The notes below the pieces were generated by a model. It made no database searches and was not told the origin of the DNA. It saw only the letters and a program-made list of their open reading frames with translations. Shown one piece after another: positions 32,659 to 42,448 of a stretch of 64,000 nt of DNA. The DNA comes from Amycolatopsis jiangsuensis (GTDB taxonomy: Bacteria; Actinomycetota; Actinomycetes; Mycobacteriales; Pseudonocardiaceae). Location of the stretch: positions 1,178,001-1,242,000 of the forward strand of contig NZ_JACHMG010000001.1 in the NCBI RefSeq assembly GCF_014204865.1, in the 5' to 3' direction. How positions within the stretch are numbered: position 1 is the stretch's first letter; each line of letters opens with the position of its first letter. The translations under genes and the position numbers were made by a program.

Positions 32659-33639
32659 TTAACGGTCGGAGGTGGACGTGAGGTGACGGGCTCGCGCCAC
32701 CGCGGCGGCGGCCCGGCGGTGGACCGCGTCGGCGAGCTCCCGCGGGCTTTCCACCAGCGCTTCGCCGCCGAGGCTGAGCACCAGCCGCACCATCCAGGGC
32801 TCGTCGCTGTAGCGCATGCCGATGCGCAGCCGTCCGCCGTCGAGCTCGGCCAGCTCCTCGCACGGGTAGTACTCGGCGACCCAGCGTGCGTCGGGGTCGA
32901 GGACCAGGTGCGCGACCCGCTGATCGGGACGGGCGGAGAACACGCCGTCGGACAGGTCGCTGCGCCGGGCGTGGGCGGGGGGCGCGGCGGGCTCGTCCAG
33001 CACGGTCAGCCCGTCGATCCGGTCGAGCCGGAACAGCCGAACGTCCTCGGCCCGGCGGCACCAGGCTTCGAGGTAGCCGACGGCCTGCACGATGACCAGC
33101 CGCATCGGGTCGACCGTGCGTTCGGTGATCTGGTCCTTGGACGCGGTGTAGTAGCGCATCCGCAGGGCACGGCTTTCCTGCAGGGCACCGGCGACGGTTT
33201 CCCGGGTGCGGGCGGCGCGGGCGCCTTCGCGGACCCCGCCGCCGACCACGACGCCGGCCGGGCGGGCCTGCCCGGCCGCGTCCTCGATCTTGGCGGTGGC
33301 CCTGCGCACCGCGTCACCGTCGGCGACGCCCGGGGTTTCAGCGAGCGCGCGCAGCGCGACCAGCAGCGCGGTGGCCTCGCTCCCGGTCAGCCGCAGCGGG
33401 CGGTTCATCCCGGCGTCGTGGGTGACGACGATGGTGTCGCCCTCGAAGGACAGGTCGATCAGGTCGCCAGGGCCGTAGCCGGGCAGCCCGCACATCCACA
33501 GCAGCTCGAGGTCCTTGCGCAGCTGCCGGGGCGTCACGTCGAAGTCCTGCGCCGCCTCGTCGATCCGGATCCCGGGGCGGGCCAGCAGGTAGGGCACCAA
33601 GGCCAGCAGGCGGGGCATCCGCTCCCCGGAGCCGCTCAC
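32659..33639 (-). CDS. pafC: PafC, WYL-domain transcriptional regulator
   Basis: PafC with PafB forms the heterodimeric activator that, in mycobacteria, switches on most LexA-independent DNA-damage genes. The protein has an N-terminal winged helix ('PRLLALVPYLLARPGIRIDE', 'VTPRQLRKDLELLWMCG'), a WYL domain centred on 'ERTVDPMRLVIVQAVGYLEAWC', and a C-terminal WCX-like extension. The GTG at 33637-33639 overlaps the pafB stop (GTGA), which fixes the start and shows tight coupling. Length of 326 residues is normal. Confidence 0.93.
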   Translation of the reverse strand: MSGSGERMPRLLALVPYLLARPGIRIDEAAQDFDVTPRQLRKDLELLWMCGLPGYGPGDLIDLSFEGDTIVVTHDAGMNRPLRLTGSEATALLVALRALAETPGVADGDAVRRATAKIEDAAGQARPAGVVVGGGVREGARAARTRETVAGALQESRALRMRYYTASKDQITERTVDPMRLVIVQAVGYLEAWCRRAEDVRLFRLDRIDGLTVLDEPAAPPAHARRSDLSDGVFSARPDQRVAHLVLDPDARWVAEYYPCEELAELDGGRLRIGMRYSDEPWMVRLVLSLGGEALVESPRELADAVHRRAAAAVARARHLTSTSDR

Positions 33640-34625
33640 CGGCCGCTCCCCCGCTCGGCGCGGGCGAGCACGGCCTCCTGGCGGTGCAGCACGGCTTTGG
33701 CCAGCACGTCCGGCTCCAGCACGAGCACGTCGGGGCCCTGCGCGGCGAGCCAGTCCGCGGCCGATTCGGGGAAGGACAGGCCCAGCTCGACCACGTCGCC
33801 TTCCTCGCCGCCCGCGACGTCCCGGCCGACGATCTCGCCGCGGCGGCGCACCCCGGCGGCCCGGCCGTCGGCCACCCACAGCCGGGCCGTGGTGACCGGG
33901 GACGGTTCGTCGCCGCCGGTGACCGACACCAGCTGCAGCAGGTTGATCCCGTCCGGGCGGCTGACCGCGCCTGCCGGGCCGAACGGGGTGACGCGGCCGG
34001 TGACGCGGGAGAGCCGGAAGCAGCGGGTGGCGTCGCGGTCACGGTCGTGCCCGACCACGTACCAGCGGGCCCGCCAGGACACCACGCCCCAGGGCTCGAG
34101 GGTGCGGATGCGCCGCTCCGGGGAGCCGCTGCGGCGGTACTCGAACCGCACCGCCTGCCCGGCCTGCACCGCGGCGAGCATCGGCCCGAACGCGGGTTCG
34201 GCGCGGACCCGCGGTTCGATCACGGTCGGGGCCTGGTCGTCGACCTCGACGCCGGCCGCGCGCAGTTTCACCAGCGCGCCCTGGGCCTGTCCGGTCAGCT
34301 CGGGTGAATCCCACAGCCGCACGGCGAGCCCGACAGCCGCGGCTTCGTCGGGGGCCAGGTCGATTTCACCCAGCTCGTAGTCCCGGCGGGCGATGCGGTA
34401 GCCCTCGACCGGGTCGAAGGCGGAGGTGCGGCCGGTCTCCAGCGGGATGCCCAGCTCCCGCAACTCGGTCTTGTCGCGTTCGAACGTGCGCAGGAAGGCG
34501 TCGTCGCTGGCCGCGTCCGCGTATCCGGGCACGATTCCGCGGATCCGCTCGGCGGTGAGGTACTGCCGGGTGGACAACAGGGCCAGCACGAGGTTGACCA
34601 GCCGTTCGGCGCGTGCGGTGGACAC
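33636..34625 (-). CDS. pafB: PafB, WYL-domain transcriptional regulator
   Basis: A 329-residue partner of PafC. An N-terminal winged helix ('RLVNLVLALLSTRQYLTAER') is followed by a WYL domain ('RTLEPWGVVSWRARWYVVGH') and a WCX domain. The GTG at 34625 is preferred because a -10 element (TACAGT on the coding strand, plus-strand 34632-34637) ends six bases before it. That implies a leaderless message; there is no ribosome site. It is the first gene of the run pafB-pafC-small membrane protein-tatA-tatC-dagK-helY and is separated from pafA by an SDR and a YCF48-like gene. Confidence 0.93.
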   Translation of the reverse strand: MSTARAERLVNLVLALLSTRQYLTAERIRGIVPGYADAASDDAFLRTFERDKTELRELGIPLETGRTSAFDPVEGYRIARRDYELGEIDLAPDEAAAVGLAVRLWDSPELTGQAQGALVKLRAAGVEVDDQAPTVIEPRVRAEPAFGPMLAAVQAGQAVRFEYRRSGSPERRIRTLEPWGVVSWRARWYVVGHDRDRDATRCFRLSRVTGRVTPFGPAGAVSRPDGINLLQLVSVTGGDEPSPVTTARLWVADGRAAGVRRRGEIVGRDVAGGEEGDVVELGLSFPESAADWLAAQGPDVLVLEPDVLAKAVLHRQEAVLARAERGSGR

Positions 34626-34705
34626 CTGACGACTGTAGCTCGCACGCCCGGGCACGATCGTGAGGTCCGGGATACGCGCGTCGGAACGGGCCTAGCCTTG
34701 GCGGT

Positions 34706-35404
34706 ATGACTGATCGAGTTCTTCTGGTGACCGGTGCCTCCCGCGGGATCGGCGAGGCGACCGCGCGGCTGGCGGCCGGGTCGGGTTTCCGGGTGGCGCT
34801 GGTGTCCCGCCGCGCGGAGTCGGTGTCCGCGCTGGCCACCGAGCTGGGCACCGACCGTGCGCTGGCGCTGGGCGCGGACGTGGCGGACTGGGCGGCGATC
34901 TCCGGCGCCGTGGCGGCCACGGTGGAGAAGTTCGGCCGCCTCGACGCCGTGTTCGCCAACGCCGGCTCGATGCTCGGGACGTCGTTCTTCGGCACCGAGG
35001 GCGAGGATCCCGAGCGCTGGCGTGACATGGTCCTGACGAACGTCTACGGCGCGGCGATCACCGCCAGGGCGGCGCTGCCCGAGCTGGCTCGCACCGGCGG
35101 GCACCTGGTGCTGACGGGTTCGGTCGCGGGCCGCCACATCCGCCGCGCGAGCCTGTACTCGGCGACGAAGTGGGCGGTCACCGGGATGGCCGGGGCGATC
35201 CGCGAGGAGGCGGTGGGCACCGGCGTGCGGGTGACGCTGGTGAACCCTGGCATCGTGGACACCGAAATGATCACCCGCGAGATGCGGGCGAAGCCGAAGC
35301 TGGCGGCCGGCGACCTCGCGCGCGCCGTGCTCTACGCGCTCGACCAGCCGGCCTCGGTGGACGTCAACGAGATCGTGGTGCGCCCGACCGGCCAGGAACG
35401 CTGA
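34706..35404 (+). CDS. Short-chain dehydrogenase/reductase
   Basis: A 232-residue classical SDR. The NAD(P)-binding TGxxxGIG is seen in 'VTGASRGIGEATARL', the NAG-like motif in 'FANAGSML', the catalytic Ser in 'LTGSVAGRHI' and YxxxK in 'YSATKWAVTG'. 'NPGIVDTEM' is the usual loop. Arg after the Gly motif and 'SRRAES' at the end of the second strand favour NADPH. The substrate is unknown. TAGCCT ends seven bases before the ATG with no ribosome site, indicating a leaderless transcript. It is divergent from pafB. Confidence 0.88.
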   Translation: MTDRVLLVTGASRGIGEATARLAAGSGFRVALVSRRAESVSALATELGTDRALALGADVADWAAISGAVAATVEKFGRLDAVFANAGSMLGTSFFGTEGEDPERWRDMVLTNVYGAAITARAALPELARTGGHLVLTGSVAGRHIRRASLYSATKWAVTGMAGAIREEAVGTGVRVTLVNPGIVDTEMITREMRAKPKLAAGDLARAVLYALDQPASVDVNEIVVRPTGQER

Positions 35405-35422
35405 CGTCGCGCCAAGGGACGG

Positions 35423-36460
35423 TCAGAAGGCGAGCCGGGCGAGCCTGCCGTCGACGCCGCTCGCCCAGCAAGCACCGGTGCCGGTGCAGTCGACCGTGTC
35501 GAAGCTGCCGGAATCGAACTGCGTCCAGCTGCGGCCGCCGTCGCGGCTGAAATCGCTGCCGCCCGGGCCGACGGCGAAGACGGTGCCGCCGCGCCAGGCG
35601 AGGCCGGAGCGGTATCCGGCCGGGTAGCGCGGTGGGGTGTGCCAGCTACGGCCGCGGTCACCGCTGAGCGCCACGGCCGGGCCGGGTGCGTCCGGGGTGG
35701 CGTAGTCGCCGCCGATCGCGACGCCCTGCCGCGGGGTCCGGAACGCCACGGCGAACACCCCGGCGGACGCGCTGCTCGGCAACGGGGTGTCCGCGGCGAT
35801 CCAGTGCCGTCCGCCGTCGCCCGAATGCAGCACCCGCGCCCGTACACCACCGCCGGTGGCCAGCCACGCGTCGAACGGACCCGAAGTGCTCACGCATTGG
35901 CCGCTCGCGGCGAACCCGGCTTCCGCCGGCAGCGCGGGCGGGAACGCGCTGCCGGGAAGCTGCCGCCAGCTGCGGCCACCGTCAGAGGTCGTCTGCATGC
36001 GGAACCGGCCGTCGACCGGATCGCTCATCGCGAGGCCGCGCCACGGATCGAAGAAGGCGAGGCAGTCGTAAAACGCGGCCGGGTCCGGATTGGTGAAGGT
36101 CTGGCGCCAGTGCGCGCCGGCGTCATCGGTGCGGTAGATCCGGGAATCGCCGCCCGGCCCGATCGAGAGCACCACCGCACGACCGGCGCCGAACGCCTCG
36201 ATGTCGCGGAACTCCAGCTCACCGGTGCTGGGCGGACCGACCGAGGCCCAGCTGCGTCCGCCGTCGACGGTGCGCAGCACGGTGCCCTCGGTGCCGCTCG
36301 CCCACGCGACCCGCGCGCTCACCGCCGACAGGCCACGCAGCTGCGCCTGCACGCCGGTGGGCGTGAGCCGCCAGGACGGAAGGCCGGTCGCCGCGGCGAC
36401 CCCGGTCAGGGCCACCGACAGCACCGCGAACAGGACGAGCACCACCCGCAACGGACGCAT
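35423..36460 (-). CDS. Exported YCF48/Hcf136-like beta-propeller protein
   Basis: A 345-residue protein with an N-terminal hydrophobic segment (about residues 4-27, signal peptide or anchor). At least six repeats of the 'DGGRSW' type follow (RTVDGGRSWASV, TDDAGAHWRQ, TSDGGRSWRQ, SGDGGRHWIA, SGDRGRSWHT, SRDGGRSWTQ). These are blades of an Asp-box propeller similar to YCF48, a photosystem assembly factor in cyanobacteria. The ATG at 36460 gives the cleanest signal. The role in actinobacteria is unknown. It is downstream of pafA in the same orientation (39 bp). Confidence 0.8.
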   Translation of the reverse strand: MRPLRVVLVLFAVLSVALTGVAAATGLPSWRLTPTGVQAQLRGLSAVSARVAWASGTEGTVLRTVDGGRSWASVGPPSTGELEFRDIEAFGAGRAVVLSIGPGGDSRIYRTDDAGAHWRQTFTNPDPAAFYDCLAFFDPWRGLAMSDPVDGRFRMQTTSDGGRSWRQLPGSAFPPALPAEAGFAASGQCVSTSGPFDAWLATGGGVRARVLHSGDGGRHWIAADTPLPSSASAGVFAVAFRTPRQGVAIGGDYATPDAPGPAVALSGDRGRSWHTPPRYPAGYRSGLAWRGGTVFAVGPGGSDFSRDGGRSWTQFDSGSFDTVDCTGTGACWASGVDGRLARLAF

Positions 36461-36499
36461 GTGCCGATCCTGCCGCATCGCCCCGCCGACTTTCGTCGG

Positions 36500-37858
36500 T
36501 CACAGCGAGCTGATCAGCCGCTCCACGCGTTCGTCCACGGCCCGGAACGGGTCCTTGCACAGCACGGTGCGCTGGGCCTGGTCGTTCAGCTTCAGGTGTA
36601 CCCAGTCCACGGTGAAGTCCCGCCCGGCGGCCTGCGCCGCGGCGATGAAGTCGCCGCGCAGCTTCGCCCGGGTGGTCTGCGGCGGGGTGTCCTTCGCGGC
36701 CTCGATCTCGCCGTCGTCGGTCACCCGCTTGACCAGGCCCTTGCGCTGCAACAGGTCGAACACGCCGCGGCCGCGGCGGATGTCGTGGTAGGCGAGGTCG
36801 AGCTGCGCCACCCGCGGGCTGGACAGGTCCAGATCGTGCTTGGAACGGTAGCGCTCCACCAGGCGGTGCTTGATCGCCCAGTCGATCTCGGTGTCGATGG
36901 TGCTGAAGTCCTGCCGTTCGACCGCCTCCAGCGCGCGGCCCCACAGCTCCACCACCCGCTCGTTGGCCGGGGTCGAGCCGTTCTCCTTGAGATGCTGCAC
37001 GGCACGGGCGTGGTATTCCCGCTGGATGTCCAGCGCGGAGGCTTCCCGCCCGCCGGCCAGGCGGACCTGGCGGCGGCCGGTGAGGTCGTGGCTGATCTCG
37101 CGGATCGCGCGGATCGGGTTGTCCAGGGTGAAATCGCGGAACTGCACCCCGGCCTCGATCATCTCCAGCACCAGGTTCGCCGAGCCGATCTTCAACATGG
37201 TGGTCGGCTCGGCCATGTTTGAGTCGCCGACGATCACGTGCAGCCTGCGGTAGCGCTCGGCGTCCGCGTGCGGCTCGTCGCGGGTGTTGATGATCGGCCG
37301 CGAGCGGGTGGTGGCGCTGGAGACACCCTCCCAGATGTGCTCGGCCCGCTGGGACAGGCAGTACACCGCGCCGCGCGGGGTCTGCAGCACCTTGCCCGCC
37401 CCGCAGATCAGCTGGCGGGTGACCAGGAACGGCAGCAGCACGTCGGCGATCCGGGAGAACTCCCCGGCCCGGGTGACCAGGTAGTTCTCGTGGCAGCCGT
37501 AGGAGTTGCCCGCGGAGTCGGTGTTGTTCTTGAACAGGAAGATGTCGCCGCCGATGCCCTCGTCGGCGAGCCGGCGCTCGGCGTCGGTGAGCAGGTCCTC
37601 CAGGATCCGCTCACCGGCCTTGTCGTGCGTGACCAGCTGGGTCAGGTCGTCGCATTCCGCGGTCGCGTACTCCGGGTGCGAGCCCACGTCGAGGTAGAGC
37701 CTCGAGCCGTTGGAGAGGAACACGTTCGACGAGCGTCCCCACGAGACGACCCGCCGGAACAGGTAGCGCGCGACCTCGTCCGGGGAGAGCCTGCGCTGAC
37801 CGTGGAAGGTGCACGTGACCCCGAACTCGGTCTCGATGCCAAAGATCCGCCGCTGCAT
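36500..37858 (-). CDS. pafA: Pup-protein ligase PafA
   Basis: PafA joins the C-terminal glutamate of Pup to lysines of target proteins using ATP, marking them for the proteasome. The 452-residue enzyme has the glutamine-synthetase-like active site: Mg-binding Glu in 'FGIETEFGV', catalytic Asp57 in '[16 protein letters not shown]', and the nucleotide site in '[20 protein letters not shown]'. The C-terminal domain is complete. A -10 element (TACTCT on the coding strand) ends six bases before the ATG, so the gene is probably leaderless. Its promoter is back to back with that of the PAP2-DAGK gene. Confidence 0.97.
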   Translation of the reverse strand: MQRRIFGIETEFGVTCTFHGQRRLSPDEVARYLFRRVVSWGRSSNVFLSNGSRLYLDVGSHPEYATAECDDLTQLVTHDKAGERILEDLLTDAERRLADEGIGGDIFLFKNNTDSAGNSYGCHENYLVTRAGEFSRIADVLLPFLVTRQLICGAGKVLQTPRGAVYCLSQRAEHIWEGVSSATTRSRPIINTRDEPHADAERYRRLHVIVGDSNMAEPTTMLKIGSANLVLEMIEAGVQFRDFTLDNPIRAIREISHDLTGRRQVRLAGGREASALDIQREYHARAVQHLKENGSTPANERVVELWGRALEAVERQDFSTIDTEIDWAIKHRLVERYRSKHDLDLSSPRVAQLDLAYHDIRRGRGVFDLLQRKGLVKRVTDDGEIEAAKDTPPQTTRAKLRGDFIAAAQAAGRDFTVDWVHLKLNDQAQRTVLCKDPFRAVDERVERLISSL

Positions 37859-37935
37859 GTCCCCAGAGTAGGCGCTGCGCCCCCTCCGCCGGTGCGCCGT
37901 TCGGGCGTCGACACGCGGTCGGTACGTTGCGTTGG

Positions 37936-39501
37936 GTGAGAAAGTGCCACAAACCGGTCGCCGCGGGCGGCCGGAACCCGTTCGTACGGCGGGATCGCGC
38001 GACCGCGTTGTCCCGTCTCGGCGAGGCTTTTCGCCAGGTGGGAGACGGTGACCGCGCGCTCGTCCGGCGCAGCGCGGCGCTGCCGCGGACCCGCGCCGAC
38101 GACGTCCTGTCGCTGGTGTCCCGCAGTGCGGACAAATCCCGGCTCTGGTGGGGCGTGGCGGCGGTCCTCGCCGTCCGGAAGGGACCCACGCGACGCGCGG
38201 CGCTGCGCGGGGCCGCGGCGATCGCCGGTGCGAGCGCCGCGGCGAACCTGGTGGGCAAACCGCTGCTCCCCCGCCGCCGCCCGGCCGAGGACGAGGTGCC
38301 CGAGCACCGCAGGCTGCGCCGCCGGCCCAGTTCGTCGTCGTTCCCGTCCGGGCACGCCGCCTCGGCGGCCGCGTTCGCGACGGCGGTCGCGATGGAGTCG
38401 CCCCGCGCCGGGCTCGCGCTCGCGCCGCTGGCCGGGCTCGTGGCCTACTCCCGCGTGCACACCGGGGTGCACTGGCCCAGTGATGTCGGTGCCGGACTGG
38501 CGATCGGTGCCGGCGCGGCCGCGCTCACCCGGCACTGGTGGCCCCTGCACCCGGATCTGCGGGCGCGTACCGCGCACCAGGCGCAGGCGCCGCTGATGGT
38601 CGACGGCGAGGACATGCTCGCGCTGGTCAACCCGCATTCCGGGGTCAACGGGCAGGATCCGACCGAGGACGTCCGCTACGCCTGGCCCAAGGCGACCCTG
38701 CAGTACCCGGACTCCGACCGTGACCTGCGCGAGCAGCTCGCCGACGAGATCGACGCGCGCGGCACCGTGCGGGCGCTCGGCGTGGCCGGCGGCGACGGCA
38801 CCGTGGCCTCGGTCGCCTCGGTCGCCGCCGAACGCGGGCTCCCGCTCGCACTCATCCCCACCGGCACGCTCAACCACTTCGCCCGCGACGTCGGGGTCCG
38901 CTCGATGCCCGACGCGGACGCGGCCACCGAAGGCGGCCACGCCGTCGGGATCGATCTCGGCGAGGTCGAGATCAGCGGCGCCGACGGACCCGCGCACCGC
39001 TGGTTCGTCAACACCGCGAGTCTCGGCGGCTATCCGGAAATGGTGCGGTTGCGGGAAAAACTCCAGGAAAAGCATCCGAAGTGGCCGGCCGCCGCGCTCG
39101 CGCTCGCCCGGGTCCTGCGCCGGGCCAAACCGCTGCGCGTGGAGCTCGACGGCGCCGAGGCACAGATCTGGCTGCTGTTCGTCGGCAACGGCACCTACTC
39201 ACCCAAGGGCTTCGCCCCGTCCCGGCGGCCCGCGCTCGACACCGGCCTGCTCGACGTCCGGTACCTGCGTGCCGACCTGCCCTACTCACGGGCCCGGTTC
39301 CTCCTCGCGATGATCACCAACAGCCTGCACGCCAGCCACGTCTACCAGCAGCACGACCTGCCGGAGCTGCACATCCGGCTGCGCGACGGCCATCGCCGGG
39401 TCGCCACCGACGGCGAGGTGGGCCCGCTGGGGCGGGAGTTCCACTTCCGTTCCCGCCCGAGTGCGCTCACCATCTACCGCAACCCCGACCCGTCCGGATG
39501 A
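37936..39501 (+). CDS. PAP2 phosphatase - diacylglycerol kinase fusion protein
   Basis: A 521-residue bifunctional lipid enzyme. The N-terminal half carries the full PAP2 signature: 'KPLLPRRRP', '[13 protein letters not shown]' and '[12 protein letters not shown]'. The C-terminal half is a DAGK catalytic domain with '[12 protein letters not shown]' and '[12 protein letters not shown]'. One half removes phosphate from a lipid phosphate and the other adds it, which suggests control of a phosphatidate-type or polyprenyl phosphate pool. The GTG at 37936 lies seven bases after TACGTT (-10) with no ribosome site: leaderless. Divergent from pafA. Confidence 0.88.
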   Translation: MRKCHKPVAAGGRNPFVRRDRATALSRLGEAFRQVGDGDRALVRRSAALPRTRADDVLSLVSRSADKSRLWWGVAAVLAVRKGPTRRAALRGAAAIAGASAAANLVGKPLLPRRRPAEDEVPEHRRLRRRPSSSSFPSGHAASAAAFATAVAMESPRAGLALAPLAGLVAYSRVHTGVHWPSDVGAGLAIGAGAAALTRHWWPLHPDLRARTAHQAQAPLMVDGEDMLALVNPHSGVNGQDPTEDVRYAWPKATLQYPDSDRDLREQLADEIDARGTVRALGVAGGDGTVASVASVAAERGLPLALIPTGTLNHFARDVGVRSMPDADAATEGGHAVGIDLGEVEISGADGPAHRWFVNTASLGGYPEMVRLREKLQEKHPKWPAAALALARVLRRAKPLRVELDGAEAQIWLLFVGNGTYSPKGFAPSRRPALDTGLLDVRYLRADLPYSRARFLLAMITNSLHASHVYQQHDLPELHIRLRDGHRRVATDGEVGPLGREFHFRSRPSALTIYRNPDPSG

Positions 39502-39506
39502 GCGCA

Positions 39507-39532
39507 CCCTGGCGGAAAACTTTTCGCCAGGG
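39507..39532. terminator. Hairpin terminator after the PAP2-DAGK gene
   Basis: CCCTGGCG (39507-39514) pairs with CGCCAGGG (39525-39532); an AAAA/TTTT pairing extends the stem inside. It begins six bases after the stop codon. Confidence 0.65.
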
Positions 39533-39534
39533 CC

Positions 39535-39560
39535 TGTCCATCCGGGCGGCCGCCGTTCGT
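39535..39560 (+). promoter_or_regulatory. Candidate ECF42 promoter upstream of the DGPF-sigma pair
   Basis: TGTCCA (39535-39540) and CGT (39558-39560) are separated by 17 bases. The known ECF42 target consensus is TGTCGA at -35 with a CGA/TC-type -10. The match is good but not perfect; it would allow autoregulation. Confidence 0.4.
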
Positions 39561-39610
39561 AGCAGGTACGTGCGGCCACCCGGGCGGCACCACCGGACAA
39601 GGAGCCTGAC

Positions 39611-39961
39611 ATGAAATACCTGCTGCTGATCCACGCCTCCGCGCTCGAGGACAACGGCAGCCCGGCCGGCTGCGAACCGGCCGACTGGATGGCCTACGAG
39701 AAGGAAGTCCGCGACGCCGGCGTGTACGTCACCGGGGAATCCCTCGCCGACCTCGTCACCGCCACCACGGTCAAGATAGGCGCGGACGGGCAGCGCTCGA
39801 TCACCACCGACGGCCCGTTCGCCGAAACCCGCGAACTGCTCGGCGGGTTCTACGTCCTGGACGTGCCCGACCTCGACGCCGCGCTCGACTGGGCCGCCCG
39901 CTGTCCTGGCGCCCGCGACGGTGCGGTCGTGGTCCGGCCGATCGCCGAATTCCCCGGCTGA
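39611..39961 (+). CDS. DGPF-domain (YCII-related) protein, ECF42 partner
   Basis: A 116-residue YCII-like protein with the strand 'MKYLLLIHASA' and the hallmark 'DGPFAETRELLGGFYVL'. DGPF proteins are the conserved genetic partners of ECF42 sigma factors. Their biochemical role is unknown, but YCII folds resemble small dimeric alpha-beta enzymes. Its TGA overlaps the ATG of the sigma gene (TGATG), so the two are coupled. ATG start with GGAGCCTGAC upstream. Confidence 0.88.
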   Translation: MKYLLLIHASALEDNGSPAGCEPADWMAYEKEVRDAGVYVTGESLADLVTATTVKIGADGQRSITTDGPFAETRELLGGFYVLDVPDLDAALDWAARCPGARDGAVVVRPIAEFPG

Positions 39962-41211
39962 TGTCCGGACCGGACGCGCACGCGTCCACGGCGGCCGTGT
40001 TCCGCGAGGAGCACGGCCGCCTGCTCGCCGCCCTCACCCGCCGGTTCGGCGACCTCGACCTCGCCGAGGAAGCCGCCGCCGAAGCCATCGAGACCGCCCT
40101 CGTGCGATGGCCCGCCGACGGCGTCCCGCCCAATCCGGGCGCCTGGCTGATGACCACGGCCCGCCGCAAAGCCGTCGACCGGCTCCGCCGCGACCAGGCC
40201 TACGCGGCGAAACTGGCGCTCCTGCAAGCCGAACTCGACCGGTCCGGCGCCGCGGCACCCATCCGCGGCGAACTGCCCGACGAGCGTCTCCAGCTGTTCT
40301 TCACCTGCGCCCATCCCGCCCTCGCCGCGGAGGACCGCCTGGCGCTCACCCTTCGCTGTCTCTCCGGGCTCACCACCCCCGAAGTGGCCCGCGCGTCCCT
40401 CGTCCCCACCGCGACCATGGCGAAACGCATCGTCCGGGCCAAGAACCGGATCCGCGTCGCCCGCATCCCGTTCCGCGTCCCCGGCGGCGACGAACTCGCC
40501 GAACGGCTGCCCGGCGTGCTGCAGGTGCTGTACTCGATCTTCACCGAGGGCTACGCGGCCAGCTCCGGCCCGCACCTGCAACGCCTGGACCTCGCAGAGG
40601 AAGCCATCCGGCTCGCCCGCATTCTGCACAGGTTCCTGCCGGGCGAACGCGAAACCGCCGGCCTCACGGCGCTACTGCTGCTCGTACACGCCCGCCACCG
40701 CGCCCGCACCGGCCCCGACGGCGTTCCGGTCCTGCTGGAGGACCAGGACCGCACCCGCTGGGACCAGGACCTGATCGCCGAAGGCCGCGCCCTCCTGCGG
40801 TCGGCGGTCACCGCCGGCCCGGCCGGCCCGTACACCGTCCAAGCCACCATCGCCGCGCTCCATGACGAAGCCCCCAGCGTCACCCACACCGACTGGGCCC
40901 GCGTCGTCGCGCTCTACGACGTCCTCACCGCCCTGACGCCGACACCGGTGGTGGCACTCAACCGAGCGGCCGCGGTGGCCATGCGCGACGGGCCCGCCGC
41001 AGGACTGGCCCTCCTCGACGACCTGGCCGGCGAACCCCTCTTCCGCGACTACCACCCGTACACCGTCGCCAGGGCAGACCTGCTCGAGCGCCTGGACCGC
41101 CACACCGAAGCCGCCGAGGCCTACCGCCACGCCCTGGATTCCGCGGGCACCGAACCGGAACGCACTTTCCTGCGCCGCCGCATCAGCGCCCTCAACGCCG
41201 GATCGGACTGA
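39961..41211 (+). CDS. ECF42-family RNA polymerase sigma factor with C-terminal TPR-like extension
   Basis: A 416-residue sigma factor, about twice the usual ECF length. Region 2 ('VFREEHGRLLAALTRRFGDL', 'PNPGAWLMTTARRKAVDRLR') and region 4 ('LALTLRCLSGLTTPEVARA') occupy the first 180 residues. The remaining 230 residues form the helical, TPR-like extension typical of ECF42 ('VVALNRAAAVAMRDGPAAGL', 'HTEAAEAYRHAL'). ECF42 members lack an anti-sigma factor and are thought to be controlled through this extension. It is encoded with its DGPF partner. Confidence 0.92.
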   Translation: MSGPDAHASTAAVFREEHGRLLAALTRRFGDLDLAEEAAAEAIETALVRWPADGVPPNPGAWLMTTARRKAVDRLRRDQAYAAKLALLQAELDRSGAAAPIRGELPDERLQLFFTCAHPALAAEDRLALTLRCLSGLTTPEVARASLVPTATMAKRIVRAKNRIRVARIPFRVPGGDELAERLPGVLQVLYSIFTEGYAASSGPHLQRLDLAEEAIRLARILHRFLPGERETAGLTALLLLVHARHRARTGPDGVPVLLEDQDRTRWDQDLIAEGRALLRSAVTAGPAGPYTVQATIAALHDEAPSVTHTDWARVVALYDVLTALTPTPVVALNRAAAVAMRDGPAAGLALLDDLAGEPLFRDYHPYTVARADLLERLDRHTEAAEAYRHALDSAGTEPERTFLRRRISALNAGSD

Positions 41212-41532
41212 AACCCGACCCGGCAGCACGGACCTGATCCTCGGGCACTCCCTCGGCGGGCTCGGAAGTGGCCGAGTTCCTCACCCGCCAACGCGAATGG
41301 ACCCTCGAACAGCTCACCCACGCTGGCACCCGAAAGCCGTCCGGCACGAACACCGCGCGCTCACCCACTGGGATGCCGGCACCGTCGGGCTGGTGCGCGA
41401 CCACCACGGCCCCGCGCCGTCCCACCCGCCACTACGTCACTGGTCTTACTCGGCGACTGGCTCCGCAGGTAAGGCCCCGCAGCCCCGGCCACCGGGTCCG
41501 AAGCCTCGCCCCACACTCCGGCCCCACACGAC
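41212..41532. other. Intergenic stretch with possible gene debris
   Basis: No full gene. On the plus strand, one frame reads 'STDLILGHSLGG' (resembling an alpha/beta-hydrolase elbow). The next reads 'EVAEFLTRQREWTLEQLTHA' and a third 'HRALTHWDAGTVGLVRDHHG'. The changing frames suggest the remains of a gene broken by frameshifts, but the family is not recognised, so no pseudogene is called. Confidence 0.3.
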
Positions 41533-41566
41533 GGCGGGGCCGCCCGAAAAACCGGACGGCCCCGCC
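41533..41566. terminator. Terminator hairpin at the end of prcA
   Basis: GGCGGGGCCG (41533-41542) pairs perfectly with CGGCCCCGCC (41557-41566). It lies just past the prcA stop in the direction of prcA transcription. Confidence 0.7.
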
Positions 41567-41577
41567 ACCACACAAGC

Positions 41578-42381
41578 TCACTCCTTCTCGGCAGCGCCCC
41601 CCGACGACCCCTTGTCGTCCTTACCGGGCTTCTCCTCGCCACCGGACGCGCCCTCCTTCGGCTCCGGCAGCAACGCGTCCAGCGCCGCACCGGACAACCG
41701 GCGGAACGACCGCCTCGGCCGAGCCCGGTCCAGGACCGCCACCTCCAGCTTGATCTGATCCGCCTCCGCCGCCGCACCGTTGCCGTTCGACGACGAGGTC
41801 GACGACGAGGTCGAAGTCGCCCGCAGACCCTCGATCGCCGTGGCCAGCGCGGTACGCAGATCGTGCTCCGGATCCACCACGTCCTTCAGCTTCGTACTGA
41901 TCGGCTCGGTCTGGCCACCCATCACCACGAACGGCGACTCGTCGAAGATCGAGCCGTCGAACGTCAACCGGTACAGCTGGTCCTCGGCCGAGGTCGCCCC
42001 CACCTCGGCCACGCACACCTCCACCTCGAACGGCTTCAGCTGCTCGGTGAAGATACTGCCCAGCGACGCCGCGTACGCGTTCGCCAGCGCCCGCGCACTC
42101 ACATCCCGCCGGTCGTACTGGTAGCCCTTCAGATCCGCATGCCGGATCCCCGCCACCCGCAGGTTCTCGAACTCCGAGTACCGGCCCACCGCGGCGAACC
42201 CGATCCGGTCGTAGATCTCCGACACCTTGTGCAACGTCGCCGACGGATTCTCCGCCACGAACAGCACCCCGCCGGCGTACTTCAGCACCACCACGCTCCG
42301 GCCGCGCGAAATCCCCTTCCGCGCCAGCTCGGAACGCTCCCGCATCAACTGCTCGGGAGAGGCATACAACGGCATCGTCAC
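41578..42381 (-). CDS. prcA: 20S proteasome alpha subunit
   Basis: PrcA forms the outer rings that gate the 20S proteasome and dock the Mpa ATPase. The 267-residue protein begins '[20 protein letters not shown]', matching the gating N terminus, followed by '[20 protein letters not shown]'. A Ser-rich linker (about 195-205) and an acidic, Gly/Lys-rich C-terminal tail are lineage-specific additions. GTG at 42381 and ATG at 42375 are both possible starts. It lies 67 bp downstream of prcB. Confidence 0.96.
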   Translation of the reverse strand: MTMPLYASPEQLMRERSELARKGISRGRSVVVLKYAGGVLFVAENPSATLHKVSEIYDRIGFAAVGRYSEFENLRVAGIRHADLKGYQYDRRDVSARALANAYAASLGSIFTEQLKPFEVEVCVAEVGATSAEDQLYRLTFDGSIFDESPFVVMGGQTEPISTKLKDVVDPEHDLRTALATAIEGLRATSTSSSTSSSNGNGAAAEADQIKLEVAVLDRARPRRSFRRLSGAALDALLPEPKEGASGGEEKPGKDDKGSSGGAAEKE

Positions 42382-42448
42382 GGTGTCGGCTCCACGTTCT
42401 CCGGCGTACCGGCGCTCGAATGGTCAGCGTGCAGGAACATCGGCGGAC

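Noticed and set aside
41268..41753. A 161-codon plus-strand gene antisense to the prcA end
   Set aside because: Its right half is a Pro/Arg/Thr-rich shadow of prcA; the left half changes frame and lacks a start signal.
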